The position numbers were made by a program, and so were the translations under genes. 64,000 nt of DNA from Sandaracinobacteroides sp039808025 (GTDB lineage: Bacteria; Pseudomonadota; Alphaproteobacteria; Sphingomonadales; Sphingomonadaceae). Under the pieces are notes generated by a model, which saw only the letters and a list, made by a program, of their open reading frames with translations, was not told the origin of the DNA and searched no databases. Where the stretch lies: NCBI GenBank assembly GCA_039808025.1, contig JBDHSK010000006.1, positions 124,001 to 188,000 on the forward strand, read 5' to 3'. Of this stretch, positions 43,923 to 52,847 are shown one piece after another (the stretch's first letter is position 1; each line of letters starts with the position of its first letter).

Positions 43923-45316
43923 TTGCGGTCTCCCTCTCCGGGTTGGCCAAGCTCGAAGTCGCTTACCGGGCGACGGGCCGGGTCGTTGGTGTCATAAAGC
44001 AAGGCGCCATCGATCCACACCATTTCCGGTCGGGAATATACCGATAGCGGGTTGCCGTTCCACAAAACCAGATCAGCCTGCTTGCCCGCCTCCACCGAGC
44101 CGACCTTGTCGGCAATGCCCAGCGCCTTGGCAGGGTTGATGGCAAGCCAGGTCCAGGCTTCCTCGTCGGAAATGTTCACCCCCATGGCGCGGCCATGCCC
44201 CAGCGCCTTGGCGGTTTCCTGATTGAGCCGCTGGATGCCATTGGCGTCATCGGAATGGGTGATGGCGCAGCCGCCTGTGGCATGCATGAACGGCAGATTC
44301 TCGCGGATGCCGTCATAGCTTTCCATCTTGAAGCCCCACCAGTCTGCCCACATGGCGGCACAGATGCCATTGTCGCGCAGCAGGTCGGCGATCTTGTAAC
44401 CTTCGACGGCGTGGTGGAAGGCCGTCACCTTGTATCCGAACTCCTTCGACATGGCGATGATGTTGGCCATTTCATCGGCTCGGTAGCAATGGTTGTGGAC
44501 CAGAATCCTGCCTTCCAGCACACCAACGAGGGTTTCCATCTGCAGATCGCGCTGGATCGGCGCCTTGGCATTACGCAATTTCGCCTGATAATCGCGCGCC
44601 TTGGCCCAGGTCTGGCGCATCAGGGCGACATTGCCCATGCGTGACCCCGGCATCTGCCCCTTCGACCCATAGACCCGCTTGGGGTTTTCGCCACAGGCCA
44701 TCTTCAGGCCCATGGGGGCGCCGGGGAACATCATGTCCTGGGCCGTGCGCCCATAGACATTCTTCAGGGTCACCCCGCGGCCACCGAACAGGTCAGCCGA
44801 ACCGGGAAGAATCTGCAACGAGGTAACGCCGCCCGCCAGCGCCCGGCCAAAGCCGGGATCCTGCGGCCAGATGCCGTGCAACGACCATACCTCGGCGCGC
44901 ACCGGGCCAGTGGTTTCATTACCATCGGAATGAGCCTGCACAGAAGGGCTTGGATAGACCCCCAGGTGCGAGTGAACGTCGATGATGCCCGGCGTAAGGT
45001 ATTTTCCGGTGCCGTCGATGACGGTGGCGCCACCGGTATCGACGGTCTGGCCAACCGCTGCCACCTTGCCGTTTTCAAAGCGGACGGCGCCATGATCGAT
45101 CTTGCCGCCTAAGCCATCATAGATGGTGACATTGGTGACGACCGTCGGCACGCCCGGCCATGGCTTGTAGGTTGAGTGGAAGGCCGATTCCGCCTCCCAT
45201 TTCTGCCCCTGCTCGACAGGGGCAGAAGGCGACGAGGCTGATTTCGTCGGGGCTCCGTTGGTGGCACATGCCGCCAATAACAGCGGCAGTCCCGCCAGCA
45301 GATAGTATCGTTTCAT
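43919..45316 (-). CDS. Lipid-anchored amidohydrolase with intact metal site
   Basis: 465 residues. A lipobox L-L-A-A-C near residues 13-17 marks an outer-membrane or periplasmic lipoprotein. The metal motif T-P-G-I-I-D-V-H-S-H is present, followed by I-L-V-H-N-H, F-H-H-A-V-E-G and T-H-S-D-D, as in imidazolonepropionase/prolidase-like amidohydrolases. It lies between the peptide transporter (TAATG overlap at 45314-45318) and the degenerate amidohydrolase gene. A role in cleaving peptides or cyclic peptides near the membrane fits, but the substrate is not known. Confidence 0.88.
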   Translation of the reverse strand: MKRYYLLAGLPLLLAACATNGAPTKSASSPSAPVEQGQKWEAESAFHSTYKPWPGVPTVVTNVTIYDGLGGKIDHGAVRFENGKVAAVGQTVDTGGATVIDGTGKYLTPGIIDVHSHLGVYPSPSVQAHSDGNETTGPVRAEVWSLHGIWPQDPGFGRALAGGVTSLQILPGSADLFGGRGVTLKNVYGRTAQDMMFPGAPMGLKMACGENPKRVYGSKGQMPGSRMGNVALMRQTWAKARDYQAKLRNAKAPIQRDLQMETLVGVLEGRILVHNHCYRADEMANIIAMSKEFGYKVTAFHHAVEGYKIADLLRDNGICAAMWADWWGFKMESYDGIRENLPFMHATGGCAITHSDDANGIQRLNQETAKALGHGRAMGVNISDEEAWTWLAINPAKALGIADKVGSVEAGKQADLVLWNGNPLSVYSRPEMVWIDGALLYDTNDPARRPVSDFELGQPGEGDRK

Positions 45317-47160
45317 TATCTCACTCCGTGCATCCAGCGGCTCAAGAGTGGCGAGAGGGCAAACAGCAATGCCGAAAAGCCGATGGCCACAAAGCCGATG
45401 GTCTGAAATACGCCTACATAGGTAGCCAGGCTCACGCCCAGATTGGTCACATTGCCACCAACCGTCTCGACCGAGGCGAACTGGGCGACAATGCCTGCCA
45501 CATATTGGGCAATGGCGGTGGCAAGGAAGAAAACCCCCATCATCAGGCCGACGATCCGTGCGATCGACAATTTGGTGATCATCGACAGGCCGACCGGAGA
45601 CAGACAGAGTTCGCCAACCGAATGGATGAAATACAGGGTTGCAAGCCAGAACAGGCCAACCTTGAAATCATCTCCGGCAAAGCGCGAGCCGAACACCAGC
45701 ACCAGAAACCCGAACCCGACAAGGAACAGGCCGATCGAGAATTTGACGGGCGTGGTTGGTTCAAGGCCACGCTTGGCAAGCTTCACCCACAACATCGACA
45801 TGAGTGGCGCCAGCATGACGATGAACAGGGCGTTGAATACCTGCGTCTGCCCGGCGGGCATCAGGTAGCTGCCGATCTCGCGGTCGGTATTACGTTCGGC
45901 AAACAGCACGAGCGACGAGCCCGCCTGTTCGAACAGGGTCCAGAAGACGACGGTGAACACCACAAGGATGATGGCGACGACCATCATCTGGAACTCTTCG
46001 ACCGTCCCGTTTTTCCTTGCCCACACCGGAATGCCGATCACGGCTGCCACGAAAACGAAGAACAGAACCTGCCCCAGCAACGGCAGGCTGGCGATATACC
46101 CGAAAAAGCCAGTCCCGCTCCTGGCGGCCTCGACGGCCGCTTCCGCATTCAGCATGGTGTTGTTCAGAAGGAACCAGGCCACCGGCACACAGGCCAGTGC
46201 CGCAATGGTGACGATCAGGCCGGTTCTGGCCCCGGAACCGGCCGGCGGCTCGCCATACCCATCAAGCCTGCCCCCGTCGAACTGGAACAGTAGGAAGGCC
46301 AGCAACATGCCCGCTGCAGCCAGCCCGAACCCGGCCGAATAGCCGAACCACACGGCCAGCAGGGGACAGAAGAACTGGGAAATGAACGAGCCGAGGTTGA
46401 TACCCATGTAGAAGATGGTGAACCCGGCATCGCGCCGGGGGTCACCCTTGGGGTATAACGAACCGACGATCGTCGAGATATTGGGTTTGAAGAACCCGTT
46501 GCCGATCACCACCAGCGACAGGGACATCAGCACCACCGACACCCAGAAGGGGTTGCGAACGGCGCTCGATTTGAAGGTGCCCTTGGCCAGCGTCGACGGA
46601 AGCTCGCTGCCGTCAGAGCCCAGAAGCGAGAGCGAGCCGTCATCGTTGCCCTTGATCTCGTAGCGGTTACCCGAGGGTGCCACCACGAACTGGCGCTTCA
46701 CTTCGCCGTCCTTCTGGATGACGAGTTCGTGCACCGTGCCGTTCACATCGAGGATCGGCTTGGACATCGGGCCATGAAAACACATGCCCAGATAGCCAAG
46801 AGACATCAACAACGCCCCCAGCTTGACGCTGCGCTTCGACCCCATGAACCGGTCGGCGATCAGCCCGCCGAACAGCGGCGTCAGGTACACGAGGCTGGTA
46901 AACCCGCCGTAAAGTCCGCTCGCCGTTGCGTCACTGAACAGGAAATGTTCCGCCAGAAACAGCACCAGCAGGGCACGCATGCCGTAATAGCCAAAGCGCT
47001 CCCACATCTCGGTGGTGAACAGCCGGGCCAGCTGGCGCGGGTGGCCAAACCAGCCGGCATCAGTCGTGCCGTTGCCAGTAACCCCGGAATCCAGACTGCC
47101 ATCATGGATGGCCGCTGATGAACTGGCGTCTTTTTCGCCATCAAGCTGCTTGCGGTCCAA
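45316..47160 (-). CDS. POT/PTR2-family proton-coupled oligopeptide transporter
   Basis: 614 residues with about 14 hydrophobic segments. The E51-x-x-E54-R55 motif on helix 1 (proton coupling) and F-Y-M-G-I-N-L-G-S on helix 5 are the POT signatures. It is longer than the roughly 490-residue bacterial POT norm: about 75 hydrophilic residues (131-205) are inserted between the third and fourth membrane segments, and about 45 polar residues lead the protein. The start is TTG 47160, with GGGAG nine bases before it. It is the first of a three-gene group with the two amidohydrolases, implying uptake of di- or tripeptides. Confidence 0.93.
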   Translation of the reverse strand: MDRKQLDGEKDASSSAAIHDGSLDSGVTGNGTTDAGWFGHPRQLARLFTTEMWERFGYYGMRALLVLFLAEHFLFSDATASGLYGGFTSLVYLTPLFGGLIADRFMGSKRSVKLGALLMSLGYLGMCFHGPMSKPILDVNGTVHELVIQKDGEVKRQFVVAPSGNRYEIKGNDDGSLSLLGSDGSELPSTLAKGTFKSSAVRNPFWVSVVLMSLSLVVIGNGFFKPNISTIVGSLYPKGDPRRDAGFTIFYMGINLGSFISQFFCPLLAVWFGYSAGFGLAAAGMLLAFLLFQFDGGRLDGYGEPPAGSGARTGLIVTIAALACVPVAWFLLNNTMLNAEAAVEAARSGTGFFGYIASLPLLGQVLFFVFVAAVIGIPVWARKNGTVEEFQMMVVAIILVVFTVVFWTLFEQAGSSLVLFAERNTDREIGSYLMPAGQTQVFNALFIVMLAPLMSMLWVKLAKRGLEPTTPVKFSIGLFLVGFGFLVLVFGSRFAGDDFKVGLFWLATLYFIHSVGELCLSPVGLSMITKLSIARIVGLMMGVFFLATAIAQYVAGIVAQFASVETVGGNVTNLGVSLATYVGVFQTIGFVAIGFSALLFALSPLLSRWMHGVR

Positions 47161-47378
47161 ATCCCCAACTCCCTATTGTTCCTGCTCGTTCCGCTGGCAG
47201 GCCGGCGTGTGCCGATGGCAATTGATGCGCGACCATGGCGGCAGGCGCAAGCCCTTTGCGGCAAGCAGCCCGGCTTCGCAACCATGATCCTTCCCACTGC
47301 AAGCCGAGCAGGCTGCTGAAAATGCCGATTGCGCCGGGAAGCGAATTTGGCCACTTGGACCACGAAAGGATGGCAGGC

Positions 47379-48221
47379 ATGCGTTTTGAAGGCACGAGTT
47401 CCTATGTGGCAACCGATGATCTGAAGGTGGCGGTCAACGCCGCAGCAACGCTCAGGCGGCCGCTGCTGGTAAAAGGGGAACCGGGCACCGGCAAGACAGT
47501 GCTGGCCCATGAAATCGCCGCCGCCATCAAGGCGCCGCTTCTGGAATGGCACATCAAGTCGACCACCAAGGCGCAACAGGGGCTATATGAATATGATGCC
47601 GTGAACCGGCTGCGCGACAGCCAGCTGGGCGACCCGCGTGTTGCCGACATCTCCAACTACATCCGCAAGGGCAAGCTGTGGGAAGCGTTCACGGCGCCGC
47701 AATTGCCGGTGCTGCTGATCGACGAGATCGACAAGGCCGACATCGAGTTTCCCAACGACCTGCTTCAGGAACTCGACCGGATGGAGTTCAACGTCTATGA
47801 AACTGGCGAGACGGTGCGCGCGAAGGAACGCCCGGTTGTCATCATTACCTCGAACAATGAAAAGGAACTGCCCGACGCCTTTCTGCGCCGCTGCTTTTTC
47901 CACTATATCAAGTTCCCCGACCGCGAGACCATGCAGCGGATCATCGACGTGCACTTTCCCGGAATCCAGAAGGAACTGGTGCGCGAGGCGTTGACCATTT
48001 TCTACGATGTCCGCGAAGTGCCGGGCCTGAGGAAGAAACCCTCCACCTCGGAACTGCTCGACTGGTTGCGCCTGCTGCTGCACGAAGATCTGCCGCTGGA
48101 AACGCTGACCGAACGCGACCCGCGCAAGTTGATTCCACCTCTGCACGGGGCCTTGCTGAAGAACGAGCAGGATGTCATGCTGTTCGAACGGCTGGCGTTT
48201 CTGCACCGCCGCGACCATTAG
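47379..48221 (+). CDS. MoxR-family AAA+ ATPase
   Basis: 280 residues. Walker A is G-E-P-G-T-G-K-T near residues 33-40, Walker B L-L-I-D-E-I-D-K, and sensor motif S-N-N-E-K-E-L follows. MoxR ATPases usually work as chaperones with a VWA-domain (CoxE-like) protein encoded next to them; none follows here. ATG 47379 is preferred over ATG 47370 because AAGGA then sits at good distance. Divergent from the POT transporter, 29 bases before the patatin gene. Confidence 0.93.
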   Translation: MRFEGTSSYVATDDLKVAVNAAATLRRPLLVKGEPGTGKTVLAHEIAAAIKAPLLEWHIKSTTKAQQGLYEYDAVNRLRDSQLGDPRVADISNYIRKGKLWEAFTAPQLPVLLIDEIDKADIEFPNDLLQELDRMEFNVYETGETVRAKERPVVIITSNNEKELPDAFLRRCFFHYIKFPDRETMQRIIDVHFPGIQKELVREALTIFYDVREVPGLRKKPSTSELLDWLRLLLHEDLPLETLTERDPRKLIPPLHGALLKNEQDVMLFERLAFLHRRDH

Positions 48222-48250
48222 GCGCCCGCGCAACCGGAGATTGGCCAACC

Positions 48251-50494
48251 ATGCACAAACTGGTCCAGTTGTTCCTGTGCCTGCTGCTTTTCCCGCTGGT
48301 TGCGCTTCAGGCTCCGGCCCGCTCGCAGGATGCGCCCCCACCTCCCGCAGACACCGGCATGGCCACATTGCACCGGCCGCGCATCGGCCTGGTCTTGGGC
48401 GGCGGCGGCGCCAAGGGCTTTGCCCATGTCGGGGTCCTGCAGGTTCTCGAGGAAAACCGCATTCCTGTTGATGTCGTCGCCGGAACATCAATGGGGGCCG
48501 TGGTCGGCAGCCTCTATGCCTCGGGGCAGGACGCAACCAAAATCACCGAGGCCGTTCACACCATCGACTGGAAAAACCTGTTCGCTGACAATATCCCGCG
48601 CCGCCGGCTCAGCTTCCGCCGTCGGTCAGACCAGCGCGATGTGCTGATCGACTATCGCATCTCGTTCGACGACAAGGGCCTGGTGCTTCCCAAGGGCGTG
48701 CTGCGCGGTCAGGATCTGTTTCTGGTTCTGGCCGAGCAACTTGCCCCGGCGCGCGGCGTCGGCAATTTCGATCAGCTGGCCCTGCCGTTCCGGGCCGTGG
48801 CAACCGATATCGTTACCGGAGAGCGCGTGGTGATGGGCGATGGCGACATCGCCACTGCCGTCTTTGCCTCGATGGCGGTTCCTGCCGGCCTTCCTCCCGT
48901 CGAGCGCGATGGCCGGCTGCTGGTGGATGGCATGCTGGTCGATAATGTCCCGGTCGACGTGGCGCGTGGCATGGGAGCCGAACGACTGATCGTCGTCGAT
49001 GTGTCGGCGACGTTGCGCACCCGTCAGGAAATCACCAGCTTCGTTTCGGTGATCGACCAGATGCAGCGGATGCTGGGGCGGGACGCCATCGACAGGGCCC
49101 TGCAATCGCTCACGTCAGGCGATGTGCTGATCCAGCCGGATATCAGCACCATCGGCGCCACCAGCTTCGAAATGTCAGATCAGGGGATAGCCCTGGGCCG
49201 GGCTGCCGCCACCGCTGCCCTTCCCCGCCTGAAAGCCATGCAGCTCTCCCCCGAGGCCTGGGCGGCCTATCTGGCCGAACGCGCCGCCCGCGCCCCCCAT
49301 TATGCGCCGGTTCTGAAATTCGTCGAGCTGGAGAACAGCAGTTCGATCCCCGATCGGCAGATCCGGAAGAAGATCGAACAAAAAAGCGGCCAGCCGTTGG
49401 ATGCGGCGATGATGACCCGCGACCTTTCAGACATTTATGCAATGGGCGCCTTCCGGTCGGTTCGCTATCGGGTCGGGCCGAAACCCGGAGACCCCGGCTC
49501 CGAAGGAGTGACCATCGTCGCCGAGGGCGACCCCTCAACCCGCAACTGGGTGCAGTTCGGCCTTGGCATCACCACCGATTTCGATCGCACCAGCGATATT
49601 ACGCTTGGCCTTGCCTATACCAACCGCAACCTGCTCGGCAGTTCGGTGGAATGGCGGACCGATCTGCGCTTTGGAACCAACCTGCTGGTGGCCAGCAACC
49701 TCTACCGGGAATTCGGCCGGGTATTCGTTGAAACGGGGCCTTACTGGCGGCGCGACAACAGCGCCCTTTATGTCGATAAAACCCACCTTGCGGAAATCCG
49801 CAATGAACGCATCGGCCTGCACGCCGATACCGGGCTGCTGCTTGGCAACACCAGCGAGCTGCGCCTGCGGGCCGATTATGCCCGGGTCAACCTGTCGACA
49901 CAGGTAGGTGAGCCGATCATCGATGGCCATGGCCTGACGGATGCCAGCGTGTCGCTTATCTACACCCACGACAGCCTGAACGAGATCTTCTATCCCCGGC
50001 GCGGCTGGCTGGCGCGAGTCGCCGGCTCACATCACCTGCCAAGCCTCGGAGATTTCGGCTACTCGACGGTTTCTGGGCGCATCGTGCGGCCACTGGAACT
50101 GTCAGAGCGCAACACCATCATCCTCGCTGGTGATTTCGGCTTCACGGTGGAAGGGGACGGACCGATCCTCGGCGATTTCCCGCTGGGCGGCTTCCTCAAC
50201 CTGTCAGGCACCCAGCCCACCCAGTTCATCGGCCGCCACATGCTGATCGGCCGGGCCATCTACCTGCATCGCCTCGGAAAACAGGCACCGATCTTCGATC
50301 TTCCGCTCTATGTCGGGGCCTCGGTCGAACTGGGCAACAGCTGGTATTCCTTCTCGGACATCAGCCTAGGCGACCTGCGCCCTGCCGCCAGCCTGTTTGC
50401 CTCGGTCCACAGCCCCATCGGGCCGATCACCGTCGCTTTCGGACAGGCGCGCGGCGGTCGCGCACTCTATTTCATCATCGGCCGCATCTTCTAG
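48251..50494 (+). CDS. Patatin-like phospholipase autotransporter (type Vd)
   Basis: 747 residues. A signal peptide (residues 1-25) is followed by a patatin domain (about 45-290): the oxyanion loop G-G-G-G-A-K-G, the nucleophile Ser80 in G-T-S-M-G, and the catalytic Asp226 in V-D-G. A single POTRA-like segment follows (about 350-420, starting F-V-E-L-E-N-S), then a 16-strand beta barrel with F-P-L-G-G-F-L-N-L and a terminal phenylalanine (I-I-G-R-I-F). This layout is that of the type Vd secreted phospholipase A1 proteins such as PlpD. It acts at the outer membrane or outside the cell. Confidence 0.92.
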   Translation: MHKLVQLFLCLLLFPLVALQAPARSQDAPPPPADTGMATLHRPRIGLVLGGGGAKGFAHVGVLQVLEENRIPVDVVAGTSMGAVVGSLYASGQDATKITEAVHTIDWKNLFADNIPRRRLSFRRRSDQRDVLIDYRISFDDKGLVLPKGVLRGQDLFLVLAEQLAPARGVGNFDQLALPFRAVATDIVTGERVVMGDGDIATAVFASMAVPAGLPPVERDGRLLVDGMLVDNVPVDVARGMGAERLIVVDVSATLRTRQEITSFVSVIDQMQRMLGRDAIDRALQSLTSGDVLIQPDISTIGATSFEMSDQGIALGRAAATAALPRLKAMQLSPEAWAAYLAERAARAPHYAPVLKFVELENSSSIPDRQIRKKIEQKSGQPLDAAMMTRDLSDIYAMGAFRSVRYRVGPKPGDPGSEGVTIVAEGDPSTRNWVQFGLGITTDFDRTSDITLGLAYTNRNLLGSSVEWRTDLRFGTNLLVASNLYREFGRVFVETGPYWRRDNSALYVDKTHLAEIRNERIGLHADTGLLLGNTSELRLRADYARVNLSTQVGEPIIDGHGLTDASVSLIYTHDSLNEIFYPRRGWLARVAGSHHLPSLGDFGYSTVSGRIVRPLELSERNTIILAGDFGFTVEGDGPILGDFPLGGFLNLSGTQPTQFIGRHMLIGRAIYLHRLGKQAPIFDLPLYVGASVELGNSWYSFSDISLGDLRPAASLFASVHSPIGPITVAFGQARGGRALYFIIGRIF

Positions 50495-50506
50495 AGGGGA
50501 GAAACC

Positions 50507-51196
50507 ATGCGCATTCCTGCTTCCCTGCTTGCCGCTGGCGCCCTGTTAGCCGCATCATCCGCTGCCGCCCAGGTTCAGCAATTTCACGTGCGCCCATTCA
50601 ACGAAGTGTCGGTCGCCGGTCCGTTCGACGTGACGATCACCACCGGCACAACCAACGCAGTCACTGCCGAGGGAGACCCGCGCGATCTCGCGCAGGTTCG
50701 TGTCGACAATGATGGCAACGATCTGGAAATCCGTTTGCGTCGCGGCGCGCGTTTGTCGGGTGTTGGGCGCGTTCGTGTGCGGATCACTACTGCAACCGGC
50801 ATTCGTGACGTCTCGGCCGCCGGCAGCGTTTCCCTGTCGCTCGACCGCACAGACCGCTCGTCATTCGAAGCGAGCAACGCCGGTTCAGGCTCCATCGATG
50901 TCACCAGCGCCAACAGCCGCGAGGTAGAGGTTTCCAATGCCGGCAATGGCCATGTCCGGATAGCCGGCCAGTGCACGCAGGGGGAATTCTCCAACGCCGG
51001 CGGCGGTTCCATCAACGCCGAACGTCTCAGCTGCGCCGCCATCAGCATCAGCAACACCGGTTCGGGAACCGTGAATGCCCATGCCTCCCGCACCGCCTCG
51101 GTGACATCGGTAGGGTCGGGCAATGTGACCGTCAGCGGTGGCGCCCGCTGCTCGACCAGCCGGTTAGGGTCAGGTAATGTCGATTGTCGCCCCTGA
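50507..51196 (+). CDS. Secreted GIN-domain (DUF2807) beta-helix protein
   Basis: 229 residues. A signal peptide ends at A-A-A-Q (residue 22). The rest is a run of short beta-strand repeats with N-A-G-S/N/G-G and G-S-G-N motifs, matching the DUF2807 'putative auto-transporter adhesin, head GIN' domain. Two cysteine pairs may form disulfides. It begins 12 bases after the patatin gene with GGGGAGA before its ATG, so the two are probably one transcript. Function unknown; an envelope or surface role is likely. Confidence 0.85.
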   Translation: MRIPASLLAAGALLAASSAAAQVQQFHVRPFNEVSVAGPFDVTITTGTTNAVTAEGDPRDLAQVRVDNDGNDLEIRLRRGARLSGVGRVRVRITTATGIRDVSAAGSVSLSLDRTDRSSFEASNAGSGSIDVTSANSREVEVSNAGNGHVRIAGQCTQGEFSNAGGGSINAERLSCAAISISNTGSGTVNAHASRTASVTSVGSGNVTVSGGARCSTSRLGSGNVDCRP

Positions 51197-51346
51197 TCCG
51201 CCACAACCACAAGGGCGCTACCCTGGCCTTGGCAGCGCCAGTAGGTGCATGCCCTGCTCGCCGATTTCCCCGGTCACTCTGGTGTCGGCAGAATTGAGCA
51301 GCACCGATCCGGATTACTGATTTTTACATTCCCGACGTTGACGACG

Positions 51347-51379
51347 GCCCATGGCAACCCGATTTAAGAGGCCGTGGGC
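51347..51379 (+). terminator. Weak terminator-like hairpin after the GIN gene
   Basis: GCCCATGGC (51347-51355) pairs with GCCGTGGGC (51371-51379), nine pairs with one G-T, around a 15-base loop, followed by TGTTTAAT. The long loop and weak T run make it uncertain. The rest of the 226-base gap 51197-51422 shows nothing I can assign. Confidence 0.3.
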
Positions 51380-51422
51380 TGTTTAATGCCACTCTTCTGG
51401 TGTTGTCTCCAAGGATCTGGAC

Positions 51423-52001
51423 ATGAACCGAGTTGTTCTCCCGTTACTGGCTGCAATCGGGCTGGCGGCATGCAGCAGCACTGTGCCCCAGGCAGATGTC
51501 ACACGCTTTCACATCAACCAGCCCATTTCTCAGGGCAAGGTCTATGTAACTTCGCCCGAGCCGGTCAAACCATCGGTCATCGAAGCGTTCGTCTATAACC
51601 TCGAGGTGGCGCGCCAGCTTCAGAACCTCGGCTATGTATCTACGGCCGAACGGTCTGAAGCTGCCTATGTTGCCACTGTCAGCGTTGATACCGCCACTCG
51701 TGAGGGAATGCCGCAACGCTCGCGCTTCTCGATCGGCATTGGTGGCGGGTTCGGCTCCGGCAATGTCGGTGTAGGCGGCAATGTGCAGATGCCGATCGGC
51801 GGCACGAAACCGGGCGCCACCATTCACACGACAACTCTAAACGTCTCCATCGTGCGCCAGGCTGATAATGCCACCGTCTGGGAAGGCCGTGCCACGATGG
51901 ACAGCAAGGATGGCCCGGCAGCCGATGTGCCGAAACTGGCAAAGATGCTGTTCCGCGATTTCCCCGGTCCGTCAGGGCAGACGGTCACCGTCCGTTACTG
52001 A
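51423..52001 (+). CDS. DUF4136-family lipoprotein
   Basis: 192 residues. The lipobox L-A-A-C is at residues 13-16. The middle contains R-F-H near residue 29, D/E-rich strands and a Gly-rich loop (G-I-G-G-G-F-G-S-G-N-V-G), and the fold fits the DUF4136 group of envelope lipoproteins of unknown function. AAGGA lies before the ATG. It is likely its own transcript between two hairpins. Confidence 0.82.
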   Translation: MNRVVLPLLAAIGLAACSSTVPQADVTRFHINQPISQGKVYVTSPEPVKPSVIEAFVYNLEVARQLQNLGYVSTAERSEAAYVATVSVDTATREGMPQRSRFSIGIGGGFGSGNVGVGGNVQMPIGGTKPGATIHTTTLNVSIVRQADNATVWEGRATMDSKDGPAADVPKLAKMLFRDFPGPSGQTVTVRY

Positions 52002-52017
52002 TACCTTCCACGCTTTG

Positions 52018-52047
52018 CACGGCCGGGCGTGAACGTGCCCGGCCGTG
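52018..52047. terminator. Bidirectional terminator hairpin between DUF4136 and META genes
   Basis: CACGGCCGGGC (52018-52028) and GCCCGGCCGTG (52037-52047) form a perfect 11-base stem with an eight-base loop, between two convergent genes. On the plus strand it is followed by TCGGTCGTTTC, so the T run is weak. Confidence 0.6.
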
Positions 52048-52075
52048 TCGGTCGTTTCAGTATCAGCCAATTTGA

Positions 52076-52501
52076 TCAGCGACGGGCCCGTGCTGTCTGC
52101 CCATCGGCGGTTTTCAGGGTCAGAACGCCATCGGCATCGATGCTGTAAGATGTGACATCCCCCAGAATCTTCAGAAGGCGGCCTTCCTGCTCCATCGCCG
52201 GATCCAGGCACGCCATCATCGTCGACGCCATCTTGCCCAGTTTCAGCTGCGAAGTATTCCCCGCAGTGTAATTGCCGGTGTAGCGGTTACACGAGCCCGA
52301 CCCGAAGGCCTGATCCTCCTTGAAGTTGATCGTCGCCTTCACATCGGCAATAACAGGCTTCCCGCCAATCTCGAAGAATGTCCATTCCGGCCCGGCCAGC
52401 CCGTTCCGAACCTGTGGCGTCTCGACCTGGGCGCTGTTCGACGCACAGGCCGTCAGTGCCAGCAAAGCAGCGGCTGCCACCAGCGATAGTCCGTTAGACA
52501 T
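52076..52501 (-). CDS. META-domain lipoprotein (HslJ-like)
   Basis: 141 residues. A lipobox L-T-A-C lies near residues 16-19. The core has L-A-G-P-E-W and G-S-G-S-C-N-R-Y-T-G-N-Y, followed by a second cysteine in M-M-A-C, as in META-domain (HslJ-like) proteins linked to heat shock and novobiocin tolerance in E. coli. A GGAGG stands seven bases before the ATG at 52501; the longer reading to 52585 is not supported. Confidence 0.87.
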   Translation of the reverse strand: MSNGLSLVAAAALLALTACASNSAQVETPQVRNGLAGPEWTFFEIGGKPVIADVKATINFKEDQAFGSGSCNRYTGNYTAGNTSQLKLGKMASTMMACLDPAMEQEGRLLKILGDVTSYSIDADGVLTLKTADGQTARARR

Positions 52502-52847
52502 CAATAACCTCCATTCGGCTGCCATGTGTCTGTCGCGCCTGTTGTGCTGCGACGGCACCATTGCCTGTGTAACCACCATGGCCAAACGCAGCCATCCTGC
52601 ACCTGTTTCTTTGCCTCAGGCAAGGCCGCAGCACCCGAAAATACGGCTACTGATCACGGATGATCGAAATCGCGCATCAAAAGCAGTGCCGGCATTGGCT
52701 TGCTTGGTGGTTCCATCACTAACAGCAAAGTGCCGCCCCACGTCCCTGCGCACTTGCATTATCGGCCTTGCATTGTCGGCCGCGCACCCGGATGGGGCCA
52801 GCCTCGGCGCTGGTTGGCGCTGCGCGATACCCGGCCGGTGCGGCGTG
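52502..52847. other. 346-base gap with no gene assigned
   Basis: Between the META lipoprotein start and the mscL stop I find no convincing gene: frames here are either shadows or read through both neighbours. It holds a 14-base tandem repeat (listed separately) and a few weak GC-rich inverted repeats. It must contain the promoter for the META gene. Confidence 0.6.
52754..52781. repeat. 14-base tandem repeat
   Basis: TTGCATTATCGGCC at 52754-52767 is followed directly by TTGCATTGTCGGCC at 52768-52781, differing at one base. Non-coding; no role evident. Confidence 0.8.

Noticed and set aside
45160..46293. Antisense frame of 377 codons across the POT transporter
   Set aside because: Opposite a confident membrane protein; its Gln/His/Asp-rich sequence is the mirror of hydrophobic codons.
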